Below, piece by piece: positions 1 to 8,331 of a stretch of DNA of 64,000 bases. The DNA is from Pseudomonas quebecensis (GTDB taxonomy: Bacteria; Pseudomonadota; Gammaproteobacteria; Pseudomonadales; Pseudomonadaceae), in assembly GCF_026410085.1 (NCBI RefSeq), contig NZ_CP112866.1, forward strand, positions 1,240,001 through 1,304,000, given 5' to 3'. The notes under the pieces are model-generated. The model did no database searches. It was not told where the DNA came from and saw only the letters and a list, made by a program, of their open reading frames with translations. The position numbers were made by a program, and so were the translations under genes. Every line of letters starts with the position of its first letter. The stretch's first letter is position 1.

Positions 1-2067
1 CTGGAGAAAATGTCCCCGGTGATCCAGGTGCGCGACGGCGTGGCGTTCCCCGATACCTGCGTCGGCACCGACAGCCATACCCCGCATGTGGATGCCCTGG
101 GCGTGATCGCCATCGGCGTCGGCGGCCTGGAAGCCGAAAGCGTGATGCTCGGCCGCGCGTCGTGGATGCGCCTGCCGGAAAGCGTGGGTGTGGAACTGAC
201 CGGAGAACTGCAGCCTGGCATCACCGCCACCGATATGGTGCTGGCGCTGACCGAGTTTCTGCGTCAACAAAAAGTGGTCGGCGCCTGGCTGGAATTCTTC
301 GGTGAGGGCGCGTCCAAACTGACCCTCGGCGACCGCGCAACCATCTCCAACATGGCCCCGGAATACGGCGCCACGGCGGCGATGTTCTACATCGACCCAC
401 AGACCATTGCCTACCTCAAACTCACCGGCCGCGAAGACCAGCAGGTCGCGCTGGTCGAGCAATATGCTCGCCATACCGGGTTGTGGGCCGACGATCTCAA
501 GGGCGCGCAATACGAGCGCGGCCTGACCTTCGACCTGTCCAGCGTGGTGCGCAACATGGCCGGCCCGAGCAACCCGCACGCCCGCGTCGCCACCCGCGAC
601 CTGGCCGCCAAAGGCATCAGCGGCCAATGGGACGAAGTGCCCGGCCAAATGCCCGACGGTGCGGTGATCATTGCCGCCATCACCAGCTGCACCAACACCA
701 GCAACCCGCGCAACGTAATTGCCGCAGGCCTGTTGGCGCGCAACGCCAACAAACTGGGGCTCACGCGCAAGCCGTGGGTCAAGTCGTCCCTGGCGCCAGG
801 CTCGAAAACCGTGGCGATGTACTTGGAAGAAGCCGGCCTGGGCCATGAACTGGAAAAACTCGGTTTTGGCGTGGTGGCGTTTGCCTGCACCACGTGCAAT
901 GGCATGTCCGGCGCGCTCGACCCAGCGATCCAGCAGGAAATCATCGACCGCGACCTGTATGCCACCGCCGTATTGTCGGGCAATCGTAACTTCGATGGGC
1001 GCATCCACCCGTACGCCAAGCAAGCCTTTCTCGCCTCGCCGCCGCTGGTGGTGGCGTATGCGATTGCCGGCACCATCCGTTTCGATATCGAGAAAGACGT
1101 GCTGGGCTTCGACGCCGACGGCAAGGAGATCCGCCTGCAGGACATCTGGCCGAGCGACGCAGAAATCGACGCGGTGGTCCAGGCGTCGGTCAAGCCGGAG
1201 CAGTTTCGCGCGGTGTATATCCCGATGTTCGCGATCCACGAGGACACCGGCCCGAAAGTCGCGCCGCTGTACGACTGGCGTCCGCAGAGCACCTATATCC
1301 GTCGTCCGCCGTACTGGGAAGGCGCGCTGGCCGGGGCGCGGCCGCTCAAGGGCATGCGGCCGCTGGCGGTGCTGCCGGACAACATCACCACCGACCACCT
1401 GTCGCCATCCAATGCGATCATGCTCGACAGCGCCGCCGGTGAGTACCTGGCGAAAATGGGCCTGCCGGAGGTCGACTTCAACTCCTATGCCACTCACCGT
1501 GGCGACCACCTGACCGCGCAGCGCGCCACCTTCGCCAACCCGAAACTGTTCAACGAAATGGTGGTGGAAAACGGCAAGGTCAAGCAGGGTTCCCTGGCGC
1601 GCATCGAGCCGGAAGGCAAGGTCACGCGGATGTGGGAAGCCATCGAAACCTACATGGAGCGCAAACAGCCGCTGATCATCATCGCCGGCGCCGACTACGG
1701 CCAGGGCTCGTCCCGTGACTGGGCGGCCAAGGGCGTGCGCCTGGCCGGCGTGGAAGCAATTGCCGCCGAAGGGTTCGAGCGTATCCACCGCACCAATCTG
1801 GTGGGCATGGGTGTGTTGCCGCTGGAGTTCCTGCCGGGTACCAACCGGCACACCCTGCAGATCGACGGCAGTGAAACCTATGATGTGGTCGGCGAACGCA
1901 CCCCGCGCGCGCAACTGACGTTGGTGATCAACCGCAAGAATGGCGCCCGTGTCGAAGTGCCGGTCACCTGCCGCCTGGACACCGCCGAAGAAGTGTCGAT
2001 CTACGAGGCGGGTGGCGTATTGCAGCGTTTTGCCCAGGACTTCCTGGAATCGGCGGCGACCGCCTGA
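1..2067 (+). CDS. acnD: Fe/S-dependent 2-methylisocitrate dehydratase AcnD (5' end outside window)
   Basis: Aconitase-family enzyme that dehydrates 2-methylcitrate in the methylcitrate cycle of propionate degradation, working with PrpF. The frame is open from the first base, so the ATG at 10 is internal; about 689 codons are present and roughly the first fifth of a normal AcnD (about 860 residues) is missing. The three [4Fe-4S] cysteine codons are visible at 688 (SCTNTSNP context) and at 886 and 895 (ACTTCNG context). The C-terminal swivel domain carries the DYGQGSSRDWAAKG motif. AcnD rather than AcnA/B is favoured because prpF follows 11 bases later and prpD after that, the arrangement of prp operons that use AcnD and PrpF. 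Confidence 0.95.
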   Translation: MEKMSPVIQVRDGVAFPDTCVGTDSHTPHVDALGVIAIGVGGLEAESVMLGRASWMRLPESVGVELTGELQPGITATDMVLALTEFLRQQKVVGAWLEFFGEGASKLTLGDRATISNMAPEYGATAAMFYIDPQTIAYLKLTGREDQQVALVEQYARHTGLWADDLKGAQYERGLTFDLSSVVRNMAGPSNPHARVATRDLAAKGISGQWDEVPGQMPDGAVIIAAITSCTNTSNPRNVIAAGLLARNANKLGLTRKPWVKSSLAPGSKTVAMYLEEAGLGHELEKLGFGVVAFACTTCNGMSGALDPAIQQEIIDRDLYATAVLSGNRNFDGRIHPYAKQAFLASPPLVVAYAIAGTIRFDIEKDVLGFDADGKEIRLQDIWPSDAEIDAVVQASVKPEQFRAVYIPMFAIHEDTGPKVAPLYDWRPQSTYIRRPPYWEGALAGARPLKGMRPLAVLPDNITTDHLSPSNAIMLDSAAGEYLAKMGLPEVDFNSYATHRGDHLTAQRATFANPKLFNEMVVENGKVKQGSLARIEPEGKVTRMWEAIETYMERKQPLIIIAGADYGQGSSRDWAAKGVRLAGVEAIAAEGFERIHRTNLVGMGVLPLEFLPGTNRHTLQIDGSETYDVVGERTPRAQLTLVINRKNGARVEVPVTCRLDTAEEVSIYEAGGVLQRFAQDFLESAATA

Positions 2068-2078
2068 GGAGGATGACC

Positions 2079-3269
2079 ATGGCACACGCACCGCAAATCA
2101 AAATCCCCGCCACCTATATGCGTGGCGGCACCAGCAAGGGCGTTTTTTTCAGCCTCCAGGACCTGCCCGCGTCGGCGCAGGTGCCGGGTGCGGCACGCGA
2201 CGCCTTGTTGTTGCGAGTGATCGGCAGCCCCGATCCCTACGACAAGCAAATCGACGGCATGGGCGGCGCCACGTCCAGCACCAGTAAGACGGTGATCCTG
2301 GCCAAGAGCACCCGCGCCGATCACGACGTGGATTACCTGTTCGGCCAGGTCTCCATCGACAAGCCCTTCGTGGACTGGAGCGGCAACTGCGGCAACCTGT
2401 CGGCGGCGGTGGGTTCGTTCGCCATCAGCGCCGGGCTGGTGGACCCGGCCCGTGTGCCGCGCAATGGCGTGGCCGTGGTGCGCATCTGGCAGGCCAATAT
2501 CGGCAAAACCATTATTGCCCACGTGCCGATCACCGATGGCGCGGTTCAGGAAACCGGCGACTTCGAATTGGACGGCGTGACCTTCCCGGCCGCCGAAGTG
2601 CAGTTGGAATTCATGGACCCGGCGGCGGACGAAGAGGGCGGAGGCGGCTCGATGTTCCCCACCGGCAATCTGGTGGACGAGCTGGAGGTGCCGGGCGTCG
2701 GCACGTTCAAGGCCACGCTGATCAACGCCGGCATCCCGACGATTTTTATCAACGCCGAAGACCTCGGTTACACCGGCACCGAACTGCAAGGCGCGATCAA
2801 CAGCGACCCCAAGGCCCTGGCGATGTTCGAGACCGTGCGCGCCCATGGCGCTCTGCGCATGGGCTTGATCAAGCATCTGGACGAAGCCGCCCAGCGTCAG
2901 CACACGCCCAAGGTAGCGTTCGTGGCCAAACCCGCCGATTACGTGGCCTCCAGCGGTAAGGCGATCAAGGCCGGCGACGTGGATTTGCTGGTGCGCGCGC
3001 TGTCGATGGGCAAGTTGCACCACGCCATGATGGGGACGGCGGCGGTGGCGATCGGCACGGCGGCGGCGATTTCCGGGACGCTGGTCAACCTGGCGGCCGG
3101 TGGCATCGAGCGCAACGCCGTGCGCTTCGGGCATCCGTCCGGCACCTTGCGCGTGGGGGCCGAGGCCACCCAGGTGGACGGTGAATGGGTGGTGAAGAAG
3201 GCCATCATGAGCCGCAGTGCCCGGGTATTGATGGAAGGCTTCGTGCGCGTACCCGGGGGCTCCTTCTAA
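2079..3269 (+). CDS. prpF: 2-methylaconitate cis-trans isomerase PrpF
   Basis: 396-residue DAP-epimerase-fold isomerase that converts the AcnD product so that aconitase can rehydrate it to 2-methylisocitrate. The protein opens [20 protein letters not shown], typical of PrpF, and contains the conserved [12 protein letters not shown] and [12 protein letters not shown] stretches, the latter with the catalytic-type cysteine. The ATG at 2079 is chosen over an in-frame ATG at 2073 because the GAGGAGG ribosome site at 2067-2072 sits directly against 2073 but at proper spacing from 2079. It lies 11 bases after acnD, in the same operon. Confidence 0.95.
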   Translation: MAHAPQIKIPATYMRGGTSKGVFFSLQDLPASAQVPGAARDALLLRVIGSPDPYDKQIDGMGGATSSTSKTVILAKSTRADHDVDYLFGQVSIDKPFVDWSGNCGNLSAAVGSFAISAGLVDPARVPRNGVAVVRIWQANIGKTIIAHVPITDGAVQETGDFELDGVTFPAAEVQLEFMDPAADEEGGGGSMFPTGNLVDELEVPGVGTFKATLINAGIPTIFINAEDLGYTGTELQGAINSDPKALAMFETVRAHGALRMGLIKHLDEAAQRQHTPKVAFVAKPADYVASSGKAIKAGDVDLLVRALSMGKLHHAMMGTAAVAIGTAAAISGTLVNLAAGGIERNAVRFGHPSGTLRVGAEATQVDGEWVVKKAIMSRSARVLMEGFVRVPGGSF

Positions 3270-3300
3270 AGCGCAACACCAATCCTTGTGGAGAACTGCC

Positions 3301-4785
3301 ATGAGCGCCAACGTCGACCAGAACAACCGTCCTGACTATGATCAGGTCCTGCAGGACATCGCCGATTACGTTCTCGATTATCGGATCGCATCCCAGGCCG
3401 CCCTGGACACCGCACGCCACTGTCTGATGGACACCCTCGGCTGCGGCCTGCTGGCCCTGCGTTTCCCCGAATGCACCAAGCATCTGGGGCCGACGGTGGA
3501 GGGCACGGTGGTGCCGTTCGGCGCGCGGGTGCCGGGTACTTCATTCCGGCTGGACCCGGTCAAGGCCGCGTGGGACATCGGCTGCCTCGTGCGCTGGCTC
3601 GACTACAACGACACCTGGCTCGCCGCCGAATGGGGCCACCCTTCGGATAACCTGGGCGCCATCCTCGCCATGGCCGATCACCTCTCGCAAAAGCGCGTGG
3701 CCAATGGCGATGCGCCCTTGACCCTGCGCGCGGTGCTGGAGGCGATGATCATGGCCCATGAAATCCAGGGCGTGATAGCCCTGGAAAATTCGTTCAACCG
3801 TGTCGGCCTCGACCATGTGCTGCTGGTGAAAGTCGCCTCCACCGCGGTCAGCGCCAAACTGATGGGCGCCAATCGCGAGCAGTTACTGTCGGCGCTGTCC
3901 CATGCATTCGTCGACGGCCAGGCGTTGCGCACCTACCGCCACGCGCCGAATGCCGGTTCGCGCAAATCCTGGGCGGCGGGGGACGCTTCAAGTCGCGGCG
4001 TACGCCTGGCGGATATCGCGCTGCGTGGCGAAATGGGCATCCCGGGGGTGCTGAGTGCGCCGCAATGGGGTTTCTATGACGTACTGTTCAGCCACACAAA
4101 CAAGGACTTGGCGCTCAAGCCCGAAGACCAGCGTGCATTCAGCTTGAGTCAGCCTTATGGCACCTATGTGATGGAGAACGTGCTGTTCAAGATCAGCTTT
4201 TCCGCCGAGTTCCACGCGCAGACCGCCTGCGAAGCGGCGGTGAGGTTGCATCCACAGGTCAGGGACCGCCTGCACGAGATCGAACGCATCGTGATCACTA
4301 CCCATGAGTCAGCGATTCGCATCATCTCCAAGGTCGGCCCCCTGGCCAACGCCGCCGACCGCGACCACTGCCTGCAATACATGACCGCCGTGCCCCTGGC
4401 GTTCGGCAACCTGGTGGCCGAGCACTACGAGGATACTTTCCATGCCGCGCACCCGATCATCGACGTGCTGCGCAACAAGATGGTCATCGTCGAGAACCCG
4501 CGCTACAGCCGTGAATACCTGGAGGCCGACAAGCGTTCGATTGCCAATGCGGTGCAAGTGTTCTTTACCGATGGCACTTGCACCGAAGAGGTGGCGGTGG
4601 AATATCCGATAGGTCATCGCCGCCGTCGGGCGCAGGGCATTCCATTGCTGGAAGACAAGTTCAAGGCCAACCTGGCCACGCGGTTTACCGCGCAGCGCAG
4701 TGCCGAGATTTTTGCGTTGTGCAAGGATCAGGCGAAGCTTGAAGCCACCCCGGTCAACCGTTTCGTGGACTTGTTCGTGATCTAG
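3301..4785 (+). CDS. prpD: 2-methylcitrate dehydratase PrpD
   Basis: 494-residue MmgE/PrpD-family dehydratase of the methylcitrate cycle, full length for the family. Recognisable family sequence includes [14 protein letters not shown] near the N-terminus, [20 protein letters not shown], and the [21 protein letters not shown] segment. The ATG at 3301 follows a GTGGAGA ribosome site. An upstream in-frame TTG at 3286 has no such site. It closes the acnD-prpF-prpD run; having both PrpD and AcnD-PrpF in one operon is usual in Pseudomonas, where PrpD may act as a second dehydratase. No obvious terminator hairpin lies directly after the stop; repeats begin soon after. Confidence 0.95.
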   Translation: MSANVDQNNRPDYDQVLQDIADYVLDYRIASQAALDTARHCLMDTLGCGLLALRFPECTKHLGPTVEGTVVPFGARVPGTSFRLDPVKAAWDIGCLVRWLDYNDTWLAAEWGHPSDNLGAILAMADHLSQKRVANGDAPLTLRAVLEAMIMAHEIQGVIALENSFNRVGLDHVLLVKVASTAVSAKLMGANREQLLSALSHAFVDGQALRTYRHAPNAGSRKSWAAGDASSRGVRLADIALRGEMGIPGVLSAPQWGFYDVLFSHTNKDLALKPEDQRAFSLSQPYGTYVMENVLFKISFSAEFHAQTACEAAVRLHPQVRDRLHEIERIVITTHESAIRIISKVGPLANAADRDHCLQYMTAVPLAFGNLVAEHYEDTFHAAHPIIDVLRNKMVIVENPRYSREYLEADKRSIANAVQVFFTDGTCTEEVAVEYPIGHRRRRAQGIPLLEDKFKANLATRFTAQRSAEIFALCKDQAKLEATPVNRFVDLFVI

Positions 4786-4900
4786 CAGGATGCGCCGAGC
4801 TAAACCTGTGGCAGGGGCGGTGCGACGATTTGACAAGCCTGCTCACCACAGCAAGCCCGTTCACTACAAGAACCTCATTTTCTCAGGCTATGTTTTCACC
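4786..4900. other. Intergenic sequence with a partial REP-like copy
   Basis: No convincing gene. The stretch around 4827-4866 (caagcctgctcaccacag and following) matches one arm of the inverted REP-like pair at 5436-5585, so it looks like a degraded single copy of the same repeat. Confidence 0.5.
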
Positions 4901-4929
4901 GAAGACATGCAGCCACCAACCCTAACCAC

Positions 4930-5245
4930 GATGCGAAGCGAGCCGCTCTTGCTCTCGCTTTTGACCTCAGGCGCCCCGTTAACCACGCTGGCCGGAATTC
5001 GGCATTGATTTGGGGGGTAAACCGGCAGGGATGCCGGTTTAGCCGCCCCGCGCCATGGATGGCGCGTGGCGGCGGCCCCCCAAATCAATGTCGGATTCCG
5101 GGCACACCGAGCCTGAGCGAGGTGCCGAGTGGTGGGGCGAAGCGTTTTTGGTTACTTTTGGCGCTCTTCCAAAAGTGACCCGCCGTAAGGGCGGAACCCA
5201 TAGCCGCCATGACCGCAGCAACGGATATGTACTCGGTCTGACCCA
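4930..5245. repeat. About 300-bp structured interspersed element
   Basis: A gene-free element with strong nested dyad symmetry. A 15-base arm at 5003-5017 (cattgatttgggggg) pairs perfectly with 5076-5090. Inside lie two further perfect hairpins, 5019-5040 (around ccggcagggatgccgg) and 5049-5066 (around gcgccatggatggcgc), giving a cloverleaf-like shape. A fourth hairpin follows at about 5151-5177 (cttttgg...ccaaaag). I recall nearly identical stretches scattered through P. fluorescens-group genomes, where they are sometimes mis-annotated as small proteins. Exact ends cannot be set from one copy. Confidence 0.65.
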
Positions 5246-5261
5246 ACATCCTGGTCGGCTG

Positions 5262-5298
5262 TCAGGCCGCCATCGGGGGCAAGCCCCCTCCCACAGTT
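5262..5298. repeat. REP-type element
   Basis: Contains the core gccatcgggggcaagccc followed by cctcccacag. The same core recurs in this window at 41732-41763 and twice, in opposite orientations, at 43961-44046, so it is a genuine interspersed palindromic repeat of this genome. Confidence 0.8.
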
Positions 5299-5435
5299 AG
5301 ATTCCTCTGGGTCAGAGAGGGATCACCACTCGCTACATCCAAACACCTAACTCAGCAACACCGCGCCATCCGGCGACTCGGTGCATTTGGCCCCGATAGC
5401 CATAGATATCTACACACGTTTCAAAGGTTGAAATA

Positions 5436-5585
5436 ACTCTGTGGTGAGCGGGCTTGTCCCGCGTTGGGCTGCGAAGCAGCCCCATTTGAGGCGAAGTGGT
5501 TTAGCTGACACACCGAGGTGCCTGGGTTTGGGGCCGCTTCGCGACCCAGCGCAGGGCAAGCCTGCTCACCACAACAAGGCTGCTC
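5436..5585. repeat. Inverted pair of REP-like elements
   Basis: The left arm (gtggtgagcgggcttgtccc, then gggctgcgaagcagcccc) is mirrored by the right arm ending in gggcaagcctgctcaccac, with gggccgcttcgcgac between. The two arms would fold into one long hairpin, the architecture of REP doublets (REPINs). It lies between the convergent ends of prpD and alaX and may also end transcription from both sides. Confidence 0.75.
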
Positions 5586-5631
5586 ACCACCATAGCCTGC
5601 ACCACAACCCCTTCCCATATTTGAAGGGCAT

Positions 5632-6360
5632 TCACTCGAACCGAAGGATCACCCGGCGGTTGTGCTTGCTCTTTTTTTCGATCTTTTCGCAGAACACCCG
5701 GCCGATTTCCTCGGTGTTGAGCACGTGGGTGCCGCCGCATGGCTGGATATCGATCCCAGCGATTTCAATCACGCGCACCGAACCCTGCACTACCGGTGGT
5801 GCGACGGCCTGGGTGCGAGTGATCTGCAGCAGGGTGGTGTATTCCGAGGCCGGCATCGACAGCGTCTTGACCGGATGCGCCTGTTCGATCAAGGCGTTGA
5901 GGTCACGGGTGATGCTATCTTTGTCGAGAGTCATTTCCGGCAGGTCGAAATCCAGGCGCCCCTTATCGGCGCTGATGCTGCAGCCGGTCACAGGCGCGTC
6001 GATAAGCGAGCACAGCAAGTGCAGGCAGGTGTGCATCTTCATGTGCTGGTAACGCCGCTCCCAGTCGAGGCCGGCGTCCACCTGTACGCCGGCGGTCAAT
6101 TGCTCGGGGCACTGCTCGACCTGATGCCAGATGATCGAGCGCAGCACCGGGTCGCGCACCGTGCCCGTCACCGCCACTCGGGTTCCGTCGGGCAGAGTGA
6201 TATGCCCGGTGTCGCCCGGTTGGCCGCCGCCTGTAGGGTAGAACAAGGTGTGCTCCAGGGCGATGCCGTGTTCGCTGACGGCAATCACCCGGGCGCTGAA
6301 GGCGTTCTGATAGGGCGCGCTGTCGAACAGCGCCAGGGTTTCCATGGTGTGCACGGACAT
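5632..6360 (-). CDS. AlaX-type alanyl-tRNA editing protein
   Basis: 242-residue stand-alone editing domain related to the AlaRS editing region; the family hydrolyses mischarged Ser- or Gly-tRNA(Ala) in trans. Seen: the glycine-rich FYPTGGGQPGDTGHI stretch shared with AlaRS, and both zinc-site motifs, HTCLH and CGGTH, intact. The ATG at 6360 is used because GGAGG lies six bases upstream; an in-frame TTG at 6366 has no such site. It begins two bases after the acetyltransferase stop and is the last gene of the five-gene operon. A tRNA-editing enzyme at the end of a sulfur and amino-acid operon suggests that a serine- or cysteine-like product threatens tRNA charging. Confidence 0.9.
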   Translation of the reverse strand: MSVHTMETLALFDSAPYQNAFSARVIAVSEHGIALEHTLFYPTGGGQPGDTGHITLPDGTRVAVTGTVRDPVLRSIIWHQVEQCPEQLTAGVQVDAGLDWERRYQHMKMHTCLHLLCSLIDAPVTGCSISADKGRLDFDLPEMTLDKDSITRDLNALIEQAHPVKTLSMPASEYTTLLQITRTQAVAPPVVQGSVRVIEIAGIDIQPCGGTHVLNTEEIGRVFCEKIEKKSKHNRRVILRFE

Positions 6361-6362
6361 GT

Positions 6363-7355
6363 TCAACCTCCGACGATCGATGGGCTGGCTTGCAACAGGT
6401 GGCGCACCATTGCGCTCAAGCCAGGGGGGGAGAGCAGGGTGATTTCAAATTCCGGCCCGCAGACCTTCAGGTTCAGCGGCAGGCGCGGCAGGTGGCTGGC
6501 GGGCTCTAGCCGGTGCAGGCGAAATTGCAGGTGGTGGCGCTCCTTCACCGTGGGCTCGAGCATCAACCCCGGCAGCGGGTGGAAGTCGGCGTCCAGTACC
6601 GTGACCTTGTGGCTGGCCGTGATCTCGCCCACCACGTGCAAGCGTTCGTCCAGGGCAAAGGCACCGAGGTACTGGCTGTGGTCCGACTCATCGTTCTTTT
6701 GCAACTGGATCTGGTTGACCACCTTCACCTTGGTGCCGGCGGGCACGTCTTGGGTAATCACGCAGGACGGGCTGATAAATACGTTGTCGCCGATCTGCAC
6801 ATAGCCGAGCACACGGGCGCCGGAGCCAACCTCGACATTGTTGCCCAGGCGCGGATGGCGCTTGCCGTCGGGGTTATTGGCGATGCCCCGGGCGCCCAGG
6901 GTTACGCCGCAGAGGATGTAGCAGTCATTGCCGATCTCGCAGGTTTCGCCGATCACCGTGCCGTAGCCGTGGTCCAGCACGAAACGCCGTCCGATGCGTG
7001 CTGCCGGGTGTATCTCGGCGCCGGACAACACCTTGCCCTGGTTGCTGAGCTTCAAAGCGATACGCGAGAAGACGCCGTTGATGCGGTCGGGGAAATTCCA
7101 CACCAGGTGGGCGAGGCGGTAATACAGCACGGCCTTGAATGACGCGTAGGACTCCAGGATCAGCTCACCACGCCCTCGGGAGGCCGGGTCGCGGTAGGCG
7201 TATGCGATCAAGTCTTCGGCCACTGCCTGGGCCGCGTTCTGGATCAGCGGCGCCAGATGGGGTTCCAGCTGCTTCATCTGCGCGGGCGTGAGGGTCTTGA
7301 TGAGATGGGTGAGCAACTCATCGTGCAGATGTTGCATGTCGATAAAGCCACCCAT
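6363..7355 (-). CDS. EpsC-like serine O-acetyltransferase with extra C-terminal region
   Basis: 330 residues. The N-terminal helical SAT region (about 1-110) is followed by a left-handed beta-helix of hexapeptide repeats (about 112-212). The SAT active-site histidines are visible in LDHGYGTVIGET (H129) and GKRHPRL (H167). It should acetylate serine to O-acetylserine, the acceptor for the neighbouring cysteine-synthase-like enzyme. Unlike ordinary SATs, which end soon after the beta-helix, it continues for about 115 residues of unrecognised sequence and ends IVGG. The start at 7355 is chosen because the family sequence begins there; an in-frame start further upstream (7424) would overlap the preceding gene. 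Confidence 0.88.
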   Translation of the reverse strand: MGGFIDMQHLHDELLTHLIKTLTPAQMKQLEPHLAPLIQNAAQAVAEDLIAYAYRDPASRGRGELILESYASFKAVLYYRLAHLVWNFPDRINGVFSRIALKLSNQGKVLSGAEIHPAARIGRRFVLDHGYGTVIGETCEIGNDCYILCGVTLGARGIANNPDGKRHPRLGNNVEVGSGARVLGYVQIGDNVFISPSCVITQDVPAGTKVKVVNQIQLQKNDESDHSQYLGAFALDERLHVVGEITASHKVTVLDADFHPLPGLMLEPTVKERHHLQFRLHRLEPASHLPRLPLNLKVCGPEFEITLLSPPGLSAMVRHLLQASPSIVGG

Positions 7356-7392
7356 GGAGGCACCCCCGCGTTCTGGATCATTGAAAAACCGG

Positions 7393-8322
7393 TTATTCGA
7401 AACTGGGCAGGTAGCTGTCGGCATTGTCGTAGACCATGGTCAACACCACCGTTTCGGGCGGCAGTTCGGGGGCGAGCCTGGCAATGGCCACCATATTGGC
7501 GGCGGAGGACAGGCCCAGGCTGATGGCATCGGTGCGCATGATGCGCTTCATCATGTCGAGACAGTCCTGGTGCGACACCTTGAGCATGCCGTCGATCACA
7601 TCCAGGTTGAGGATGCTGGGAATCAGTCCGATCGACAGGCCCTGGATGTGGTGCGGCGCGTGCCGGTTTTGTAACAGGTCGCATTCCTCCGGTTCCACGC
7701 CCATCACCCGGATGGCCGGCCAGGTGGTCTTCAGCGTTTCACCGATCCCGGTGATATGCCCGCCGGTGCCGATGCCGCTGACGAAATAGTCCACGCGGCG
7801 GTCGCCGAAGGCACGGATGATTTCCCGTGCCGTGGTATCGCGGTGGGTCTGCGGGTTGGCGCCGTTGCGTTGCTGGTTGAGCATCACGTAGCTGGGGTTT
7901 TCCAGCTGCAGTTCCATGCACTTCTCACCATGGGAATTGTTACCGAGGCGGCTGTCCGACAGCACTACCTTGGCTCCATACAGGCGCAGCAATTTCTGTT
8001 TTTCCGGGCTGTAATTGTCGGGGATCACCAGCACCACTTTGTAGCCGAGCACGTTGCCGGCCATCACCAGACCGATACCGGTATTACCGCCGCTGGGTTC
8101 GATGATCGTTTGCCCGGAGTCGCGGATCAGTACGCCGCGGCGCTCGGCGTCGAGGATCATGCCCAAGGCGATGCGCGCCTTGTGGCTGCCGCCGGGATTG
8201 AGGGATTCGAGCTTGGCGTAGACCTCGATACCAAGGTCTTCGGAAAACTGCGCCAGGCGCACGATGGGCGTCTGGCCAATGGCGTCGAGAATAGAGTTAT
8301 GCAACATCAGGTAGGAGCCCAT
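7393..8322 (-). CDS. Cysteine-synthase-like PLP enzyme (divergent)
   Basis: 309-residue fold-type II PLP enzyme of the CysK/CysM family. The PLP lysine is K48 in NPGGSHKAR, where ordinary CysK has a GSVKDR-like motif; the substrate loop reads EPSGGNTG (76-82) instead of a TSGNTG-type loop; the phosphate-binding loop is GIGTGGH (183-189). These changes around otherwise conserved sites suggest an altered sulfur donor or acceptor. By analogy with mycobacterial CysM, which uses the thiocarboxylated carrier CysO, the donor may be the sulfur-carrier domain encoded just upstream. It starts nine bases after that fusion gene. An in-frame ATG at 8307 is an alternative start; neither has a strong ribosome site. 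Confidence 0.88.
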   Translation of the reverse strand: MGSYLMLHNSILDAIGQTPIVRLAQFSEDLGIEVYAKLESLNPGGSHKARIALGMILDAERRGVLIRDSGQTIIEPSGGNTGIGLVMAGNVLGYKVVLVIPDNYSPEKQKLLRLYGAKVVLSDSRLGNNSHGEKCMELQLENPSYVMLNQQRNGANPQTHRDTTAREIIRAFGDRRVDYFVSGIGTGGHITGIGETLKTTWPAIRVMGVEPEECDLLQNRHAPHHIQGLSIGLIPSILNLDVIDGMLKVSHQDCLDMMKRIMRTDAISLGLSSAANMVAIARLAPELPPETVVLTMVYDNADSYLPSFE

Positions 8323-8331
8323 GGCGGGTGA

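Noticed and set aside
4790..5008. Small open frame after prpD
   Set aside because: Overlaps a degraded REP-like copy and has no ribosome site.
5055..5300. Small open frame inside the repeat region
   Set aside because: It spans the palindromic element and a REP; the sequence is explained by repeat structure and has no ribosome site or family.
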